This document shows positions 10,838-19,766 of a stretch of DNA of 64,000 bases, piece by piece (position 1 is the stretch's first letter; each line of letters begins with the position of its first letter). The notes beneath the pieces were generated by a model. That model made no database searches and was not told the DNA's origin. It saw nothing but the letters and a program-made list of their open reading frames with translations. The translations under genes and the position numbers were made by a program. The DNA comes from Phosphoribacter sp037046615 (GTDB taxonomy: Bacteria; Actinomycetota; Actinomycetes; Actinomycetales; Dermatophilaceae): NCBI GenBank assembly GCA_037046615.1, contig JBAOHD010000014.1, forward strand, positions 162,247-226,246. The letters are read 5' to 3'.

Positions 10838-11421
10838 CAGGAGTCAGTCCCCCCCACCTTCACCGGACGGATCTCTCCTGCTTCGAGATCGGCGAGGAAG
10901 CGCTCGACGATGCCCTTCTGGCGGGTCTCGTCGTGCAGCGACTCACCGACGATGCGGCTGGCCAGGTCTGTGGACAGCCGGCCGACCTCGCTGCGCAGGG
11001 AGACGACCGCCTGCTGGCGTTCGGCCTCGATCTGCTTCTGGGCGCTTTCGACGATCCGCCCGGACTCGGCCTGGGCCTGGGCCCGCATCTCCGCGACGAT
11101 CTGTGCGCCTTGGGCACGAGCGTCTTCGCGGATCTTGTTGGCCTCGCCACGAGCGTCGGCAAGCTGCGCGTTGTAGTGGTCGAGGGCAGCCTTGGCCTCG
11201 GCCTGGGCCTTCTCGGCCTTGGCGATGCCGCCTTCGATGGCTTCGGCGCGCGCGGCATACGCCTTCTCCAGGTTGGGCACGACCTTGGTCTTGACCACCC
11301 AGTAGAGGATGCCGATCGCGACCAAGCCGAAGATGAACTCCGGTATGTACGGAAGGATCGGCGGGGCGCTCGCCTGGCTATCGCTCGCGGCCAGCGCGCG
11401 CACTCCGGTGAGTTGCAGCAC
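10837..11421 (-). CDS. atpF: ATP synthase F0 b subunit
   Basis: The peripheral-stalk b subunit, 194 residues. A short N-terminus is followed by one membrane helix (PEFIFGLVAIGILYWVVKTKV, residues about 27-47) and then a long charged coiled coil rich in Ala, Glu, Lys and Arg to residue about 180, which dimerises and contacts delta. The gene starts 50 bases after the atpE stop and its own stop overlaps the atpH start. No frameshift is seen. Confidence 0.96.
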   Translation of the reverse strand: MLQLTGVRALAASDSQASAPPILPYIPEFIFGLVAIGILYWVVKTKVVPNLEKAYAARAEAIEGGIAKAEKAQAEAKAALDHYNAQLADARGEANKIREDARAQGAQIVAEMRAQAQAESGRIVESAQKQIEAERQQAVVSLRSEVGRLSTDLASRIVGESLHDETRQKGIVERFLADLEAGEIRPVKVGGTDS

Positions 11422-11471
11422 GGGTACTCCTCGTGTCAGGGCCTAGTGGGATAGGGCGTGGAGCCCGCGGA

Positions 11472-11681
11472 TCACTTCGGCGCGATGAAGAAGAGCACGA
11501 GGCCGAAGATGGCGAGCGCCTCGGCCAGGGCGAAGCCCAGGATCGCGATCGGACGAAGCATGTTGCCGGCCTCGGGCTGGCGGGCGACGCCGTTGATGTA
11601 GGCAGCGAAGATCAGACCGACGGCGATGGCCGGACCGATGGCCGCGAGACCGTAGCCAACGAGGTTCAGGTTGCCAGTCAC
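11472..11681 (-). CDS. atpE: ATP synthase F0 c subunit
   Basis: The proteolipid c subunit, 69 residues and two membrane helices joined by the polar loop NGVARQPEAG. The proton-carrying glutamate lies in the second helix (GFALAEALAIFGLVLFF). The subunits form the membrane rotor ring. Its position between atpB and atpF is canonical. Confidence 0.97.
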   Translation of the reverse strand: MTGNLNLVGYGLAAIGPAIAVGLIFAAYINGVARQPEAGNMLRPIAILGFALAEALAIFGLVLFFIAPK

Positions 11682-11778
11682 GTGTTTCCTCTTTCTCGGT
11701 TGCCCTCCGGCACGTCACCGGAAGGTGGTGGGGCTGGTACAAACTCAGGTATGCCGTGCGTTTTCGCGTGCTACAGGA

Positions 11779-12612
11779 TCAGTGCTCGTCGGCGACGGCG
11801 CTACCGAAGTAGGACGCCGCCAACAGGGTGAAGACGAAGGCCTGGAGGAACTGCACCAGCCCCTCGAAGAGCGTCATGACGAAGGCCATCAGCCATGCCG
11901 GCAGCGCGACGAACTTCAGCAGCATCGCGTCGGCGTTGAAGAGTTCCCAGCCGCCGATGATGAATACGGCGAGCAGCATGTGGCCGGCGAACATATTGCC
12001 GAACAGACGAAGGGCGAGCGTCAACGGGCGGGTGATGAAGAAGGTGAGCAGCTCGAGGAAGATGATGAGCGGGAGCAACCAGCCCGGGATGCCCGGGGGG
12101 ATCATCCACTTGACGTAGTTGACCAAGCCATGCTGCTTCTTGATCCCGATCCAGTGATAGACGACGTAGACCACCAGGGTGAGCGCGATCGGGAAGCCGA
12201 TGCGGCTCATGGTCGGGAACTGGATGGGCGGGATGATGCCGAAGAGGTTGTTAAGCAGGATCAGCACGAAGAGCGAAAACAGCAGCGGCACGAAGCGCAG
12301 GAAGTCCTTGCTGCCGATCATGTCCTTGGCGACGTCGTTGCGGACGAAGTTGTAGACCAACTCGGTGTAGTGCTGGCTCTTGCTCGGCACGACGGCCGCC
12401 CGCTTGGTCGTCGACACGAGCCACCAGGACAGCAGCGCCACCGACAGCATGATGACGACCATCGAGCGGGTGATGACGATCGGGTAGTCCCCGATGTGCC
12501 CAAGGGTGACCAGTGGCTGCCAAAATCCCTCCGGCGTGGGGGGGAAGTGACCCCCGTCACCTTCTGCGGAAAGGCTCCCGAGAGAGGGGATCAGCGCGGC
12601 GAAGCTCACCAT
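11779..12612 (-). CDS. atpB: ATP synthase F0 a subunit
   Basis: The membrane a subunit that forms the proton half-channels. From the ATG at 12612 the protein has about 277 residues; the adjacent GTG at 12609 is better spaced from the AGGAG site, and an in-frame start 48 bases upstream is unlikely. Five to six membrane helices are visible. The key arginine is in the helix FITRPLTLALRLFGNMFAGH, and the C-terminal helix is LVQFLQAFVFTLLAASYFG. It follows atpZ by about 100 bases and precedes atpE. Confidence 0.95.
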   Translation of the reverse strand: MVSFAALIPSLGSLSAEGDGGHFPPTPEGFWQPLVTLGHIGDYPIVITRSMVVIMLSVALLSWWLVSTTKRAAVVPSKSQHYTELVYNFVRNDVAKDMIGSKDFLRFVPLLFSLFVLILLNNLFGIIPPIQFPTMSRIGFPIALTLVVYVVYHWIGIKKQHGLVNYVKWMIPPGIPGWLLPLIIFLELLTFFITRPLTLALRLFGNMFAGHMLLAVFIIGGWELFNADAMLLKFVALPAWLMAFVMTLFEGLVQFLQAFVFTLLAASYFGSAVADEH

Positions 12613-12709
12613 CACTCCTGACTGACGGACATTGTCTGGACCAGGAAACCAGTCCCACACAAGGACAAGGCCGTCGGTGTCCCGAGACCTTGAGGCGTGG
12701 CGTGCTGGC

Positions 12710-13030
12710 TCATGGCCTACCGTACCGGACCCAGATCACGTAGACCGACATGATCATGCCTGCGATGATCCCCACACCGACGACGAAGCTCGTGCCGAGC
12801 CACCGGTCGACGAGCCATCCCAGGCCTCCCATCATGGCCGGGCCGGTGATGAGGTAGGCGATGACGGTCGAGGCCACGGCGTCGCCGTAGAACTCACCAG
12901 CACCACGCATGACGCTTGAGGCGGTGCTCGGGGTCGTGCCGGAGGCGGAGGTCGCGTCGGTCTCGCCGGTCGTCGATGCGTCCTCCCCAGGGCGATCCCG
13001 CCCAGGCGCCCCGTGTCCAAGGTCACTCAT
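12710..13030 (-). CDS. atpZ: AtpZ/AtpI-family small membrane protein
   Basis: About 106 residues from the ATG at 13030 (MSDLGHGAPG). A disordered acidic N-terminus of about 45 residues is followed by two membrane helices. The second begins in the motif GGLGWLVDRWLGTSFVVGVG, which matches the F0F1-ATPase gene-1 (AtpZ) family. These proteins are encoded at the head of atp operons and are thought to assist F0 assembly or Mg/Ca handling. The start overlaps the end of the preceding atpI gene by a few bases, so the two are coupled. Confidence 0.75.
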   Translation of the reverse strand: MSDLGHGAPGRDRPGEDASTTGETDATSASGTTPSTASSVMRGAGEFYGDAVASTVIAYLITGPAMMGGLGWLVDRWLGTSFVVGVGIIAGMIMSVYVIWVRYGRP

Positions 13031-13472
13031 GGTTATCCCTTCCGATGGCAAGTCGGGCCCGTGAAAATCCGGCGATCGCGCCCACTTGCCACGTGATCGT
13101 CACGGCAATTGCAGTCAGTGCGAAGGGAATCGACTCCACCCACGCGAGTTGGCGGATGGCCAGGAAGGCTGCGGTCACAGCGATGAGTTGCCCGAGATAG
13201 ACGACCAGGGCCCCCGCGAGGGCGAGTCCCGCACCTCCCCCGAGGATGAATCGAAGTCCCCACGCGCCTGCGGCGAAGAAGCTCGCGGTCACGACGGTCG
13301 CGATGAGAGCTGAGAGTGCCCCCGACTCCGCATGCGTCCACCAGGACACGACGGCGGCAAGAAGACCGACGACCAGCGCCGGGAGGAGCGCCCCCCGGAG
13401 CATCTGGACGGTCCCGTCCTGGCCCTGGGACGGGGAAGTCACGAGGGCGCGAGCAGGCTCTTTCGAGGTCAC
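13023..13472 (-). CDS. atpI: AtpI-type ATP synthase assembly membrane protein
   Basis: 149 residues with four predicted membrane helices (ALLPALVVGLLAAVVSW, LIATVVTASFFAAGAWGL, AGALVVYLGQLIAVTAAFLA, IPFALTAIAVTITWQVGAIAG) after a polar N-terminus. It corresponds in position and topology to AtpI (Rv1303 type), the first gene of actinobacterial atp operons, implicated in c-ring assembly. It begins 43 bases after the wecA stop, so read-through from wecA is possible. Confidence 0.8.
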   Translation of the reverse strand: MTSKEPARALVTSPSQGQDGTVQMLRGALLPALVVGLLAAVVSWWTHAESGALSALIATVVTASFFAAGAWGLRFILGGGAGLALAGALVVYLGQLIAVTAAFLAIRQLAWVESIPFALTAIAVTITWQVGAIAGFSRARLAIGRDNHE

Positions 13473-13515
13473 GGCTTCGCAGCTTTCAGAGGCGTGGATG
13501 GGATTGTGAAAGGTA

Positions 13516-14629
13516 TCACAAGCCCCTCGATCGATGCCGGGCGGCGACCACAGCCGGCAGATACTTCGTAAGAACGGCAGCAGCGGCGACGACCACGGCC
13601 AACGCAGCGAAGGTCCACCACGTGCGATAGAACGCGACGCCCACGGTGCCCAGAGCGATGATCGCTGCCCACAGGTAGAGGACGAGAACAGCCGCGCGAT
13701 GACCGTGGCCCCGGCGCAGCATCTGGTGGTGCAAGTGCTTGCTATCTGGCTCCCACGGCTTCTGGCCCGCGCGGGTGCGCCGCAGGATCGCCAGTCCCAT
13801 GTCGAGCAAGGGCAAAGACAACACCGCCAGCGGCGCAGCGATCGGCAGGAGCGCCGCGGTCAGGGGGTCGCCGCTGACACTGCTCGGGTCGACATTGCCC
13901 GTCAGCGAGACCGTCGCCGCGGCCAGGAGCAGACCCAGCAGCAGCGCGCCCGAATCTCCCATGAACAGGCGAGCGGGATTGAAGTTGTGGGGCAGAAAAC
14001 CCAGGCAGCACCCGAGCGTCGCCGCCGTGACAAAGGTCGCCGTGGAAAAGACGTTGGCTGGGTTGTAGGTCGACCCTAAGCGGTAGGCATAGACGAAGAA
14101 GGCGAAGGCGGCGATCGCGACGATCCCGGCCGCCAGCCCGTCGAGGCCGTCGATGAAGTTCACCGCGTTGGTCGTCACGAGGACGATGAGGACGGTGATG
14201 CCGACGAGCACCGGCCCGGGCAAGACCGTGCTCGTGCCGAAGAACGGGCACCTGGAGCATGACGACGCCCTTGTAGGCCATGACTCCGGCCGCGAGGATC
14301 TGGCCCGCGAGCTTGGCAAACCAGTCGAGTTCGCGGATGTCGTCAAGGGCTCCGACGACGACCATGATGAAGGCACCGATGAGCACCCCGGTCATCTGGC
14401 CGCTCGAATACACCCCCTTGAGGAACGGCAACTGCCGCGCCACGAGGGTGGCCGCCGCAAACCCGAGGAAGATGCTCACTCCCCCGAGCCGCGGGATCGG
14501 GACGCGGTGGACGTCCCGATCCCGGATCGGCGTCACGGCCCGCACGACCACCGCGACGGCCCGCGCTAACGGCGTCGCGAGGTACGTGACGGCCATGGCC
14601 ACCACGCACACGAGCAGGTATTCACGCAC
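13516..14629 (-). CDS. wecA: Undecaprenyl/decaprenyl-phosphate glycosyl-1-phosphate transferase WecA (one frameshift)
   Basis: A MraY/WecA-family membrane enzyme that transfers a sugar-1-phosphate from a UDP sugar to polyprenyl phosphate, beginning a cell-envelope polysaccharide. The N-terminal part (ATG at 14629) contains VHRVPIPRLGGVSIFLGF and GALDDIREL. After a frameshift near 14245 the second part has the catalytic NAVNFIDGLDGLAAG, the LFMGDSGALLLG aspartate loop and the histidine motif HLHHQMLRRGHGHR. About 11 membrane helices are present in all, and the combined length is about 370 residues. Its place just before atpI matches rfe/wecA in mycobacteria. Confidence 0.9.
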
Positions 14630-14653
14630 CGGGCAGCGCGCTCCTCGTCAGCC

Positions 14654-15934
14654 TCAGGGACGGGGGTATGCCGGGAACCGAGTCACCAGGTCGGTCACCT
14701 GAGCACGAACCTCACGGCTCACGGGGTGGTCGGGGTCGGCGTCACCCGTGGTGACTGCGGTGGCGATGAGTTCGGCGATCGTGACCATCTCCGTTGTGCC
14801 CATGCCCTGCGTCGTCACGCATGGCGTCCCAACGCGGACGCCGGAGGCGATGCTCGGCGGTGCTGGGTCGAAGGGAATGGCGTTCTTGTTCAGGACGATG
14901 CCGGCTGCGTCGGCGCGGGCTTCGGCATCCTTGCCGGTCACGCCGACGCCCTGGAGGTCGTGCAGCGACAGGTGCGTGTCTGTGCCGCCCGTCGTCGGGC
15001 GGATGCCCCGCTCCCCCAGCGCAACGGCGAGCGTCTTGGCGTTGTCCACGACCTGGGCGGCATACGCGGCATACTCCGGCGTAGCGCACTCCTTGAAGTT
15101 GACCGCCTTGGCCGCCACCGAATGCATCTGCGGCCCGCCCTGCATCATCGGGAAGACCGCCTTGTCGATGGCTGCGGCGTGCTCGGCCGTGCAGACGATG
15201 GCGCCCGAGCGCGGGCCGCGCAGGACCTTGTGGGTCGTGAACGAGACGACGTCGGCATAGGGCACCGGGCTGGGGATCGCCCCACCAGCCACGAGACCGA
15301 TGAAGTGCGCCGCGTCGACCCAGAAGATGGCGCCGATCTCGTCAGCGACCCGACGGAAGAACGCGAAGTCGATGAGCCGCGGGATCGCCGAACCACCGGC
15401 GAGGATGACCTTGGGACGGTGCTCCTTGGCCAGCGCTTCGACCTGGGCATAGTCGATGTCCTCGGTGTCCTTGTCGACGCCGTAGTGGACGGCGTTGAAC
15501 CACTTGCCCGAGAACGACACCTTGGTGCCATGGGTGAGGTGGCCGCCATGCGGGAGGCTCATCGCGAGGATGGTCTCGCCCGGCTTGAGGAAGGCGCCAT
15601 AGACGGCCTGGTTGGCGCTCGCGCCGCTGTGTGGCTGGACGTTGGCGTGGTCGGCTCCGAAGAGTGCCTTCGCGCGGTCGATGGCGATCTGCTCGGCCTT
15701 GTCGACCTCGGAGCAGCCGCCGTAGTAGCGCCGACCGGGGTAGCCCTCGGCGTACTTGTTGGACAGCGTCGAGCCGAGGGCGGTCAAGACCGCCGGCGAC
15801 GAGAGGTTTTCGGAGGCGATGAGCTGCAGGCCGCCCCGGATGCGGTCCAGCTCGGACAGCAGGACGCCGGCGATGTCGGGGTCGAAGTCGGCGAGGGCGG
15901 CATAGTCGGACCCGTAGAAGGGCTGGTCACTCAT
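14654..15934 (-). CDS. glyA: Serine hydroxymethyltransferase
   Basis: A PLP-dependent enzyme interconverting serine and glycine with tetrahydrofolate, 426 residues, intact. Visible signatures are LIASENLSSPAVL, the tunnel motif YAEGYPGRRYYGGC, VQPHSGASANQAVY, the Schiff-base lysine in SFTTHKVLRGPRSG, and RVGTPCVTTQGMG near the C-terminus. The gene lies 24 bases upstream of wecA and 92 bases downstream of tsaC on the same strand. A second glyA elsewhere in the genome would not be unusual. Confidence 0.96.
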   Translation of the reverse strand: MSDQPFYGSDYAALADFDPDIAGVLLSELDRIRGGLQLIASENLSSPAVLTALGSTLSNKYAEGYPGRRYYGGCSEVDKAEQIAIDRAKALFGADHANVQPHSGASANQAVYGAFLKPGETILAMSLPHGGHLTHGTKVSFSGKWFNAVHYGVDKDTEDIDYAQVEALAKEHRPKVILAGGSAIPRLIDFAFFRRVADEIGAIFWVDAAHFIGLVAGGAIPSPVPYADVVSFTTHKVLRGPRSGAIVCTAEHAAAIDKAVFPMMQGGPQMHSVAAKAVNFKECATPEYAAYAAQVVDNAKTLAVALGERGIRPTTGGTDTHLSLHDLQGVGVTGKDAEARADAAGIVLNKNAIPFDPAPPSIASGVRVGTPCVTTQGMGTTEMVTIAELIATAVTTGDADPDHPVSREVRAQVTDLVTRFPAYPRP

Positions 15935-16026
15935 CAGTCAGGGCTCCTGGGCGAGAGATGCGTCGGCGCGGATCGAGCAGCCTCAACTGTATGCCGTCGC
16001 CCGGGAACGGCGTGGAAGGCGCCTCT

Positions 16027-16845
16027 CTAGGGACGGCGCCGCGCACCGGCCACGCGTGGGCCGTTGCGCCGGGGGTCGGCGGCGCGTGCTTGGACGGCGG
16101 CCTCCCGGCGGCGTGCCCGTTCGGCGGCTGCGAGCGCCTCGTCGTAAGCGCGGCGCTCGGCCGCCGCGGCAGCGTCAGCAGCAGCGGTGGTTGCCTCGAC
16201 AACCCGGTCGATCTCGGCTTGGGGCAGGGCGCCCTGGCGGAGGATCGTGGGGCGCATCCCGGTGCAGTCGACGATCGTCGAGGGCAGGGCCTCGCCCACT
16301 GGCCCGTCAGTGGTGCCCAGATAGACCGAGACCGCGTCGCCGAGCTGGGCCTGGGCGTCATCGACGGTCGTCGCAGCCGGGGCACCCGTGCGGTTGGCGC
16401 TGGTCACGGCCATCGGACCGACGGCCCGAAGGACGGCCAAGGCGACCGGATGATCGGGCATCCGCAGAGCGACGGTGCCATTGGTCTCGCCGATGTCCCA
16501 CACGAGCGACGCCTGGGCACGCAGGACGAGCGTCAGCGGGCCGGGCCAGAACTCCTCGATGAGCTCGCGCGCGTAGCCGGGCACCTCGGTCGCAAGGCCG
16601 TCGACGGTGGCGGGGCCGGGCACGAGGACGGGAGGGGGCACGTGCCGACCCCGTCCCTTCGCGGCGAGCAGGGCACTGACCGCGCCCGCGTCGAAGGCGT
16701 CGCACCCGATCCCGTAGACGGTGTCGGTGGGCATGACAATCAGACCGCCATCGCGGATCGCGTCGACCGCGGCGGCGACTCCCGCGGTCGTTGCGGCCTC
16801 GTCGTCACAGTGATGGACGGTCGAGGTCGCTGGCAGCTCACTCAT
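16027..16845 (-). CDS. tsaC: L-threonylcarbamoyladenylate synthase (Sua5/YrdC/YwlC)
   Basis: A 272-residue YrdC-domain enzyme that makes threonylcarbamoyl-AMP from threonine, bicarbonate and ATP for t6A37 tRNA modification. Motifs are GLIVMPTDTVYGIGCDAFD, the basic KGRGRHVPPPVLV loop, FWPGPLTLVLRA and TSANRTGAP. A highly charged Ala/Arg-rich tail of about 60 residues (from about residue 215) has coiled-coil character and is not part of the catalytic fold. The ATG overlaps the prmC stop (ATGA), so the genes are coupled. Confidence 0.92.
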   Translation of the reverse strand: MSELPATSTVHHCDDEAATTAGVAAAVDAIRDGGLIVMPTDTVYGIGCDAFDAGAVSALLAAKGRGRHVPPPVLVPGPATVDGLATEVPGYARELIEEFWPGPLTLVLRAQASLVWDIGETNGTVALRMPDHPVALAVLRAVGPMAVTSANRTGAPAATTVDDAQAQLGDAVSVYLGTTDGPVGEALPSTIVDCTGMRPTILRQGALPQAEIDRVVEATTAAADAAAAAERRAYDEALAAAERARRREAAVQARAADPRRNGPRVAGARRRP

Positions 16846-17717
16846 GACGGCGATCCTAGATCGCGGACCGCAACGGTCACGCGGGGCCGCCCGAGCAGGT
16901 CGGGGTGGTCCTCGGCGTGGGCCCAGTGCCCTGCCGCCGACAAGGCTCGGAGCAGTCCCGGCCCTTGGGAGTCGGCGTGCTCCATCACGAGGACTCCTCC
17001 CGGCGCCAGGAGGTCGGCCGCACGCGCAGCCATCTCGAGCGGGAGGCCCAGTCCGTCCCCCGGCCCGCCGTAGAGGGCGAGCTCGGGATCGTGGTCGCGA
17101 ACTTCGCGATCCACGGGAACCTGATCGTCGGGGATGTATGGCGGGTTACATGTCACGACCTGCACCTGCCCGGCCAACTCCGGGTATGCCGTCCGCGCGT
17201 CCCCCAGTCGCACCTCGACATCGAGACCCAGCCGGTCGCGGTTGGCGACTGCCCACCCGTGGGCGAGCGGGTCGAGTTCCACGGCATACACCTGGGCCTC
17301 GGGTCGCTCGTCCTTGATGGCGAGCGCGATGGCTCCCGACCCGGTCGCGAGGTCGACGACGACGGGTGCCGTCGACTGATCGAGGAAGGGGGTGAGGGCG
17401 TCAAGCGCGTGGGTGACGAGGGTTTCGGTCTCGGGCCGCGGGATGAAGACCCCTGGCCCGACGGCGAGGGTGAGGTTGCGGAAGGGCGCGACCCCGGTGA
17501 GGTGCTGGAGCGGGACTCGTGTCGCGCGCTCGGCGACGAGACCGGCATACGTGGATGGGAGGTCGACCCCGCCGATGACGAGCAGCCGGCGCGCCTCCGA
17601 CGGCTCCACCCCGAGGGTGTGCGCCGCGAGGAGCAGTGCGTCGACCGGAGCCGAGGCGATCCCCGCAGCGGCGAGTTCGCCGGTGGCCCATCGAATGGCC
17701 CGGCGGATCTCGGTCAC
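16842..17717 (-). CDS. prmC: Peptide chain release factor glutamine methyltransferase
   Basis: An S-adenosylmethionine enzyme that methylates the GGQ glutamine of release factors. The start chosen is the GTG at 17717, because it overlaps the prfA stop (GTGA) and gives the usual 291-residue length. The N-terminal helical domain contains EARRLL and PLQHLTG; the SAM site is DLATGSGAIALA; and the glutamine-binding NPPY motif is present (TCNPPYIPDD). It lies between its substrate gene prfA and tsaC, the order found across actinobacteria. Confidence 0.94.
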   Translation of the reverse strand: MTEIRRAIRWATGELAAAGIASAPVDALLLAAHTLGVEPSEARRLLVIGGVDLPSTYAGLVAERATRVPLQHLTGVAPFRNLTLAVGPGVFIPRPETETLVTHALDALTPFLDQSTAPVVVDLATGSGAIALAIKDERPEAQVYAVELDPLAHGWAVANRDRLGLDVEVRLGDARTAYPELAGQVQVVTCNPPYIPDDQVPVDREVRDHDPELALYGGPGDGLGLPLEMAARAADLLAPGGVLVMEHADSQGPGLLRALSAAGHWAHAEDHPDLLGRPRVTVAVRDLGSPS

Positions 17718-18820
17718 GGGTGAGCGCCGCCGACCGCGGCCATCCGCTCCGCCTCGTCGGCGGCCATGCACGACTCGATCACGGGGTCGAGTTCACCGCC
17801 GAGGACGATGTCGAGGTTGTAGGCCTTGAAGCCCGTGCGGTGATCGGCGATCCGGTTTTCGGGGAAGTTGTAGGTCCGGATCCGCTCGGACCGGTCGACC
17901 GTGCGGACCTGCGAGCGCCTCGCCTCCGAGGCAGCCGCGTCGGCCTGCTCCTGGGCGATCTGGCGCAGCCGGGCCTTGAGCACGCGCAGGGCGGACTCCT
18001 TGTTTTGCAGCTGCGACTTCTCGTTCTGGCAGGACACGACAAGGCCTGTCGGCAAGTGGGTGATGCGCACCGCGGAGTCGGTCGTGTTGACCGACTGGCC
18101 GCCAGGGCCGCTCGAGCGGTAGACGTCGATCCGAATCTCGTGGGGGTTGACCTCCACCTCGTCCTCGGCGTCGTCGAGTTCGGGCATGACCAGCACCCCC
18201 GCGGCAGACGTGTGGATGCGACCTTGGCTTTCGGTGACCGGCACGCGCTGCACCCGGTGGACGCCGCCTTCGAACTTCAGCCGCGCCCAGGGCGCCTCTC
18301 CGAGGCCAGGAGTGCCCTTGGCGCGCAGAGCAACTCGCACGTCCTTGAATCCGCCGAGGTCCGACTCGGTCTCGTCGAGCACCTCGGCCCGCCACCCCCG
18401 CTTTTCGGCGTAGCGGAGGTACATCCGCAGCAGATCGCTGGCAAACAGCGCCGACTCCTCGCCGCCCTCCCCCGCCTTGATCTCGAGGATGACATCGCGA
18501 TCGTCGTCATGGTCGCGCGGAAGGAGCAGGGTGCGCAGACGCGCTTGGGTCGTCTCGACGAGAGCCTCGAGGGACGGGACCTCGGCGGCAAAGGACTCGT
18601 CGACCTCGCCGAGTTCCCGCGCGGCAGCCAGGTCATCATGGGCCACAGCCAGAGCCCGGTATGCCGCGACGGTCGGGGCGAGTGCGGCATACCGCTTGTT
18701 GGTGCGCCGCAGCGCCGTCTGGTCGCTGTGCAGGGCCGGGTCGGCGAGCGCGGCCTCAAGCTCGGCGTACTCCGCGACGAGCGGCTCGGCCGAACTCAAC
18801 AGCGGGTCGATCTCACTCAT
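17714..18820 (-). CDS. prfA: Peptide chain release factor 1
   Basis: RF1, which recognises UAA and UAG, 368 residues. The stop-codon reading tripeptide is PVT (RVPVTESQGRIHTS) where many bacteria have PAT. The peptidyl-transferase GGQ is in SSGPGGQSVNTTDSAVRI. The N-terminal helical domain and the C-terminal FKAYNLDIVLGGELD are complete. It lies 21 bases downstream of rpmE and is overlapped by prmC. Confidence 0.97.
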   Translation of the reverse strand: MSEIDPLLSSAEPLVAEYAELEAALADPALHSDQTALRRTNKRYAALAPTVAAYRALAVAHDDLAAARELGEVDESFAAEVPSLEALVETTQARLRTLLLPRDHDDDRDVILEIKAGEGGEESALFASDLLRMYLRYAEKRGWRAEVLDETESDLGGFKDVRVALRAKGTPGLGEAPWARLKFEGGVHRVQRVPVTESQGRIHTSAAGVLVMPELDDAEDEVEVNPHEIRIDVYRSSGPGGQSVNTTDSAVRITHLPTGLVVSCQNEKSQLQNKESALRVLKARLRQIAQEQADAAASEARRSQVRTVDRSERIRTYNFPENRIADHRTGFKAYNLDIVLGGELDPVIESCMAADEAERMAAVGGAHP

Positions 18821-18841
18821 GCGAGTCGACGTGCTTCCGGG

Positions 18842-19057
18842 TTACTTGCCAGCCTTCTTGCCGTAGCGCGCCTCGAAGCGCGCGACGCGGCCACCGGTGT
18901 CGAGGATCTTCTGCTTGCCGGTGTAGAAGGGGTGGCACTGGGAGCACACGTCGGCGTTGATGACGCCGTTCTTGGCGGTGCTGCGGGTGGTGAACGTGCT
19001 GCCGCAGGTGCAGGTGACCTGGGTCTGCACGTAGGCGGGGTGGATGTCCTTCTTCAC
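18842..19057 (-). CDS. rpmE: 50S ribosomal protein L31, zinc-binding form
   Basis: 71 residues from the GTG at 19057, preceded by GAGGAGATCACC. Zinc ligands are CTC (Cys16, Cys18) and CSQC (Cys38, Cys41), so this is the C+ paralogue rather than the zinc-independent form induced under zinc limitation. The HPFYTGKQKILDTGGRV segment is typical. In mycobacteria rpmE follows rho directly; here rho is more than 4 kb away because of the interrupted fusion gene and a channel gene. Confidence 0.95.
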   Translation of the reverse strand: MKKDIHPAYVQTQVTCTCGSTFTTRSTAKNGVINADVCSQCHPFYTGKQKILDTGGRVARFEARYGKKAGK

Positions 19058-19175
19058 GGTGATCTCCTCGGGTGTCGTGACGGACCGGGTCGGCGACCTG
19101 TCATGCCTGAGCACGTGCCGTCGTATGCCGTGAACCGGGCCGAGGGTCAAGTGTGCCAGACCGCGAGCAGCGGAC

Positions 19176-19766
19176 CTAAACGGCCCGATCGCCGTCGAAC
19201 CAGTAGAACCGTTCGATGGCGTCGATGACGGTGTTGCGGGCACGGTCGATCGCGACCGTGTGGGCGGCGAGGAGGTCCTGCTCGGCGGCCGCGACGACGC
19301 TGGCGAGGGCCCGGTCACCGAGACTGCCGAGCAGCCATTGCGACAAGTCTCCTCGACTGAGGTGCAGGGCGACGACGTTGGGGTCGACGGCACGGAGCAA
19401 GGTGACGAACTCGGCAACATTGCGGGCTGCGGCGACGACGTCGCCGGAGATGGTGCGGAACGCGAACCAGTGGTCTTCAGGGAGCACCTTGGCGGTGTAC
19501 TTGTGCCAATGCCGCACGTGTCGGGTGCGCCGATGATCCAGGCGGATGCGGCGCGGGTCGACCCCAGGCCCGGCGAGCATGGCGCACGGGCCTTCTGAGG
19601 GCGCGCTCAGTGACGACTCCCGGCATGGGGTCAGCGTGAGGTCGATCGCCGCGTAGATGGAGCGGTCCAGTGCTTCTGGGCGGTAGGTCACGATGCAGTG
19701 GCCCAGGTCTGAGGCGCGCACGACTTCCGCGAGTGGTCCGTCGGAGCCGAGCAGATCGTGGGCCTC
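19176..19766 (-). pseudogene. 3' part of HAD hydrolase/P-loop ATPase gene, cut off by insertion sequence
   Basis: About 188 codons that continue in frame from the 5' part at 21456-22568 once the insertion sequence and one copy of the target duplication are removed. The junction reads EAHDLLGSD then GPLAEVVRASD. The segment contains TYRPEALDRSIYAAID, VLPEDHWFAFR and RAVDPNVVALHLSRGD, and ends YWFDGDRAV. It belongs to the C-terminal portion of the ATPase half. Detached from its start it is presumably not translated, or is translated only as a fragment. Confidence 0.8.
19740..19766. repeat. Left copy of 27-bp target site duplication
   Basis: A 27-bp direct repeat identical to 21456-21482, flanking the insertion sequence. 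It begins GTCGGAGCCGAG and ends GTGGGCCTC. Long target duplications are known for the IS1634/IS1549 family. Confidence 0.92.

Noticed and set aside
17636..19228. 530-codon plus-strand open frame opposite prmC and prfA
   Set aside because: Mirror of two certain genes on the other strand.
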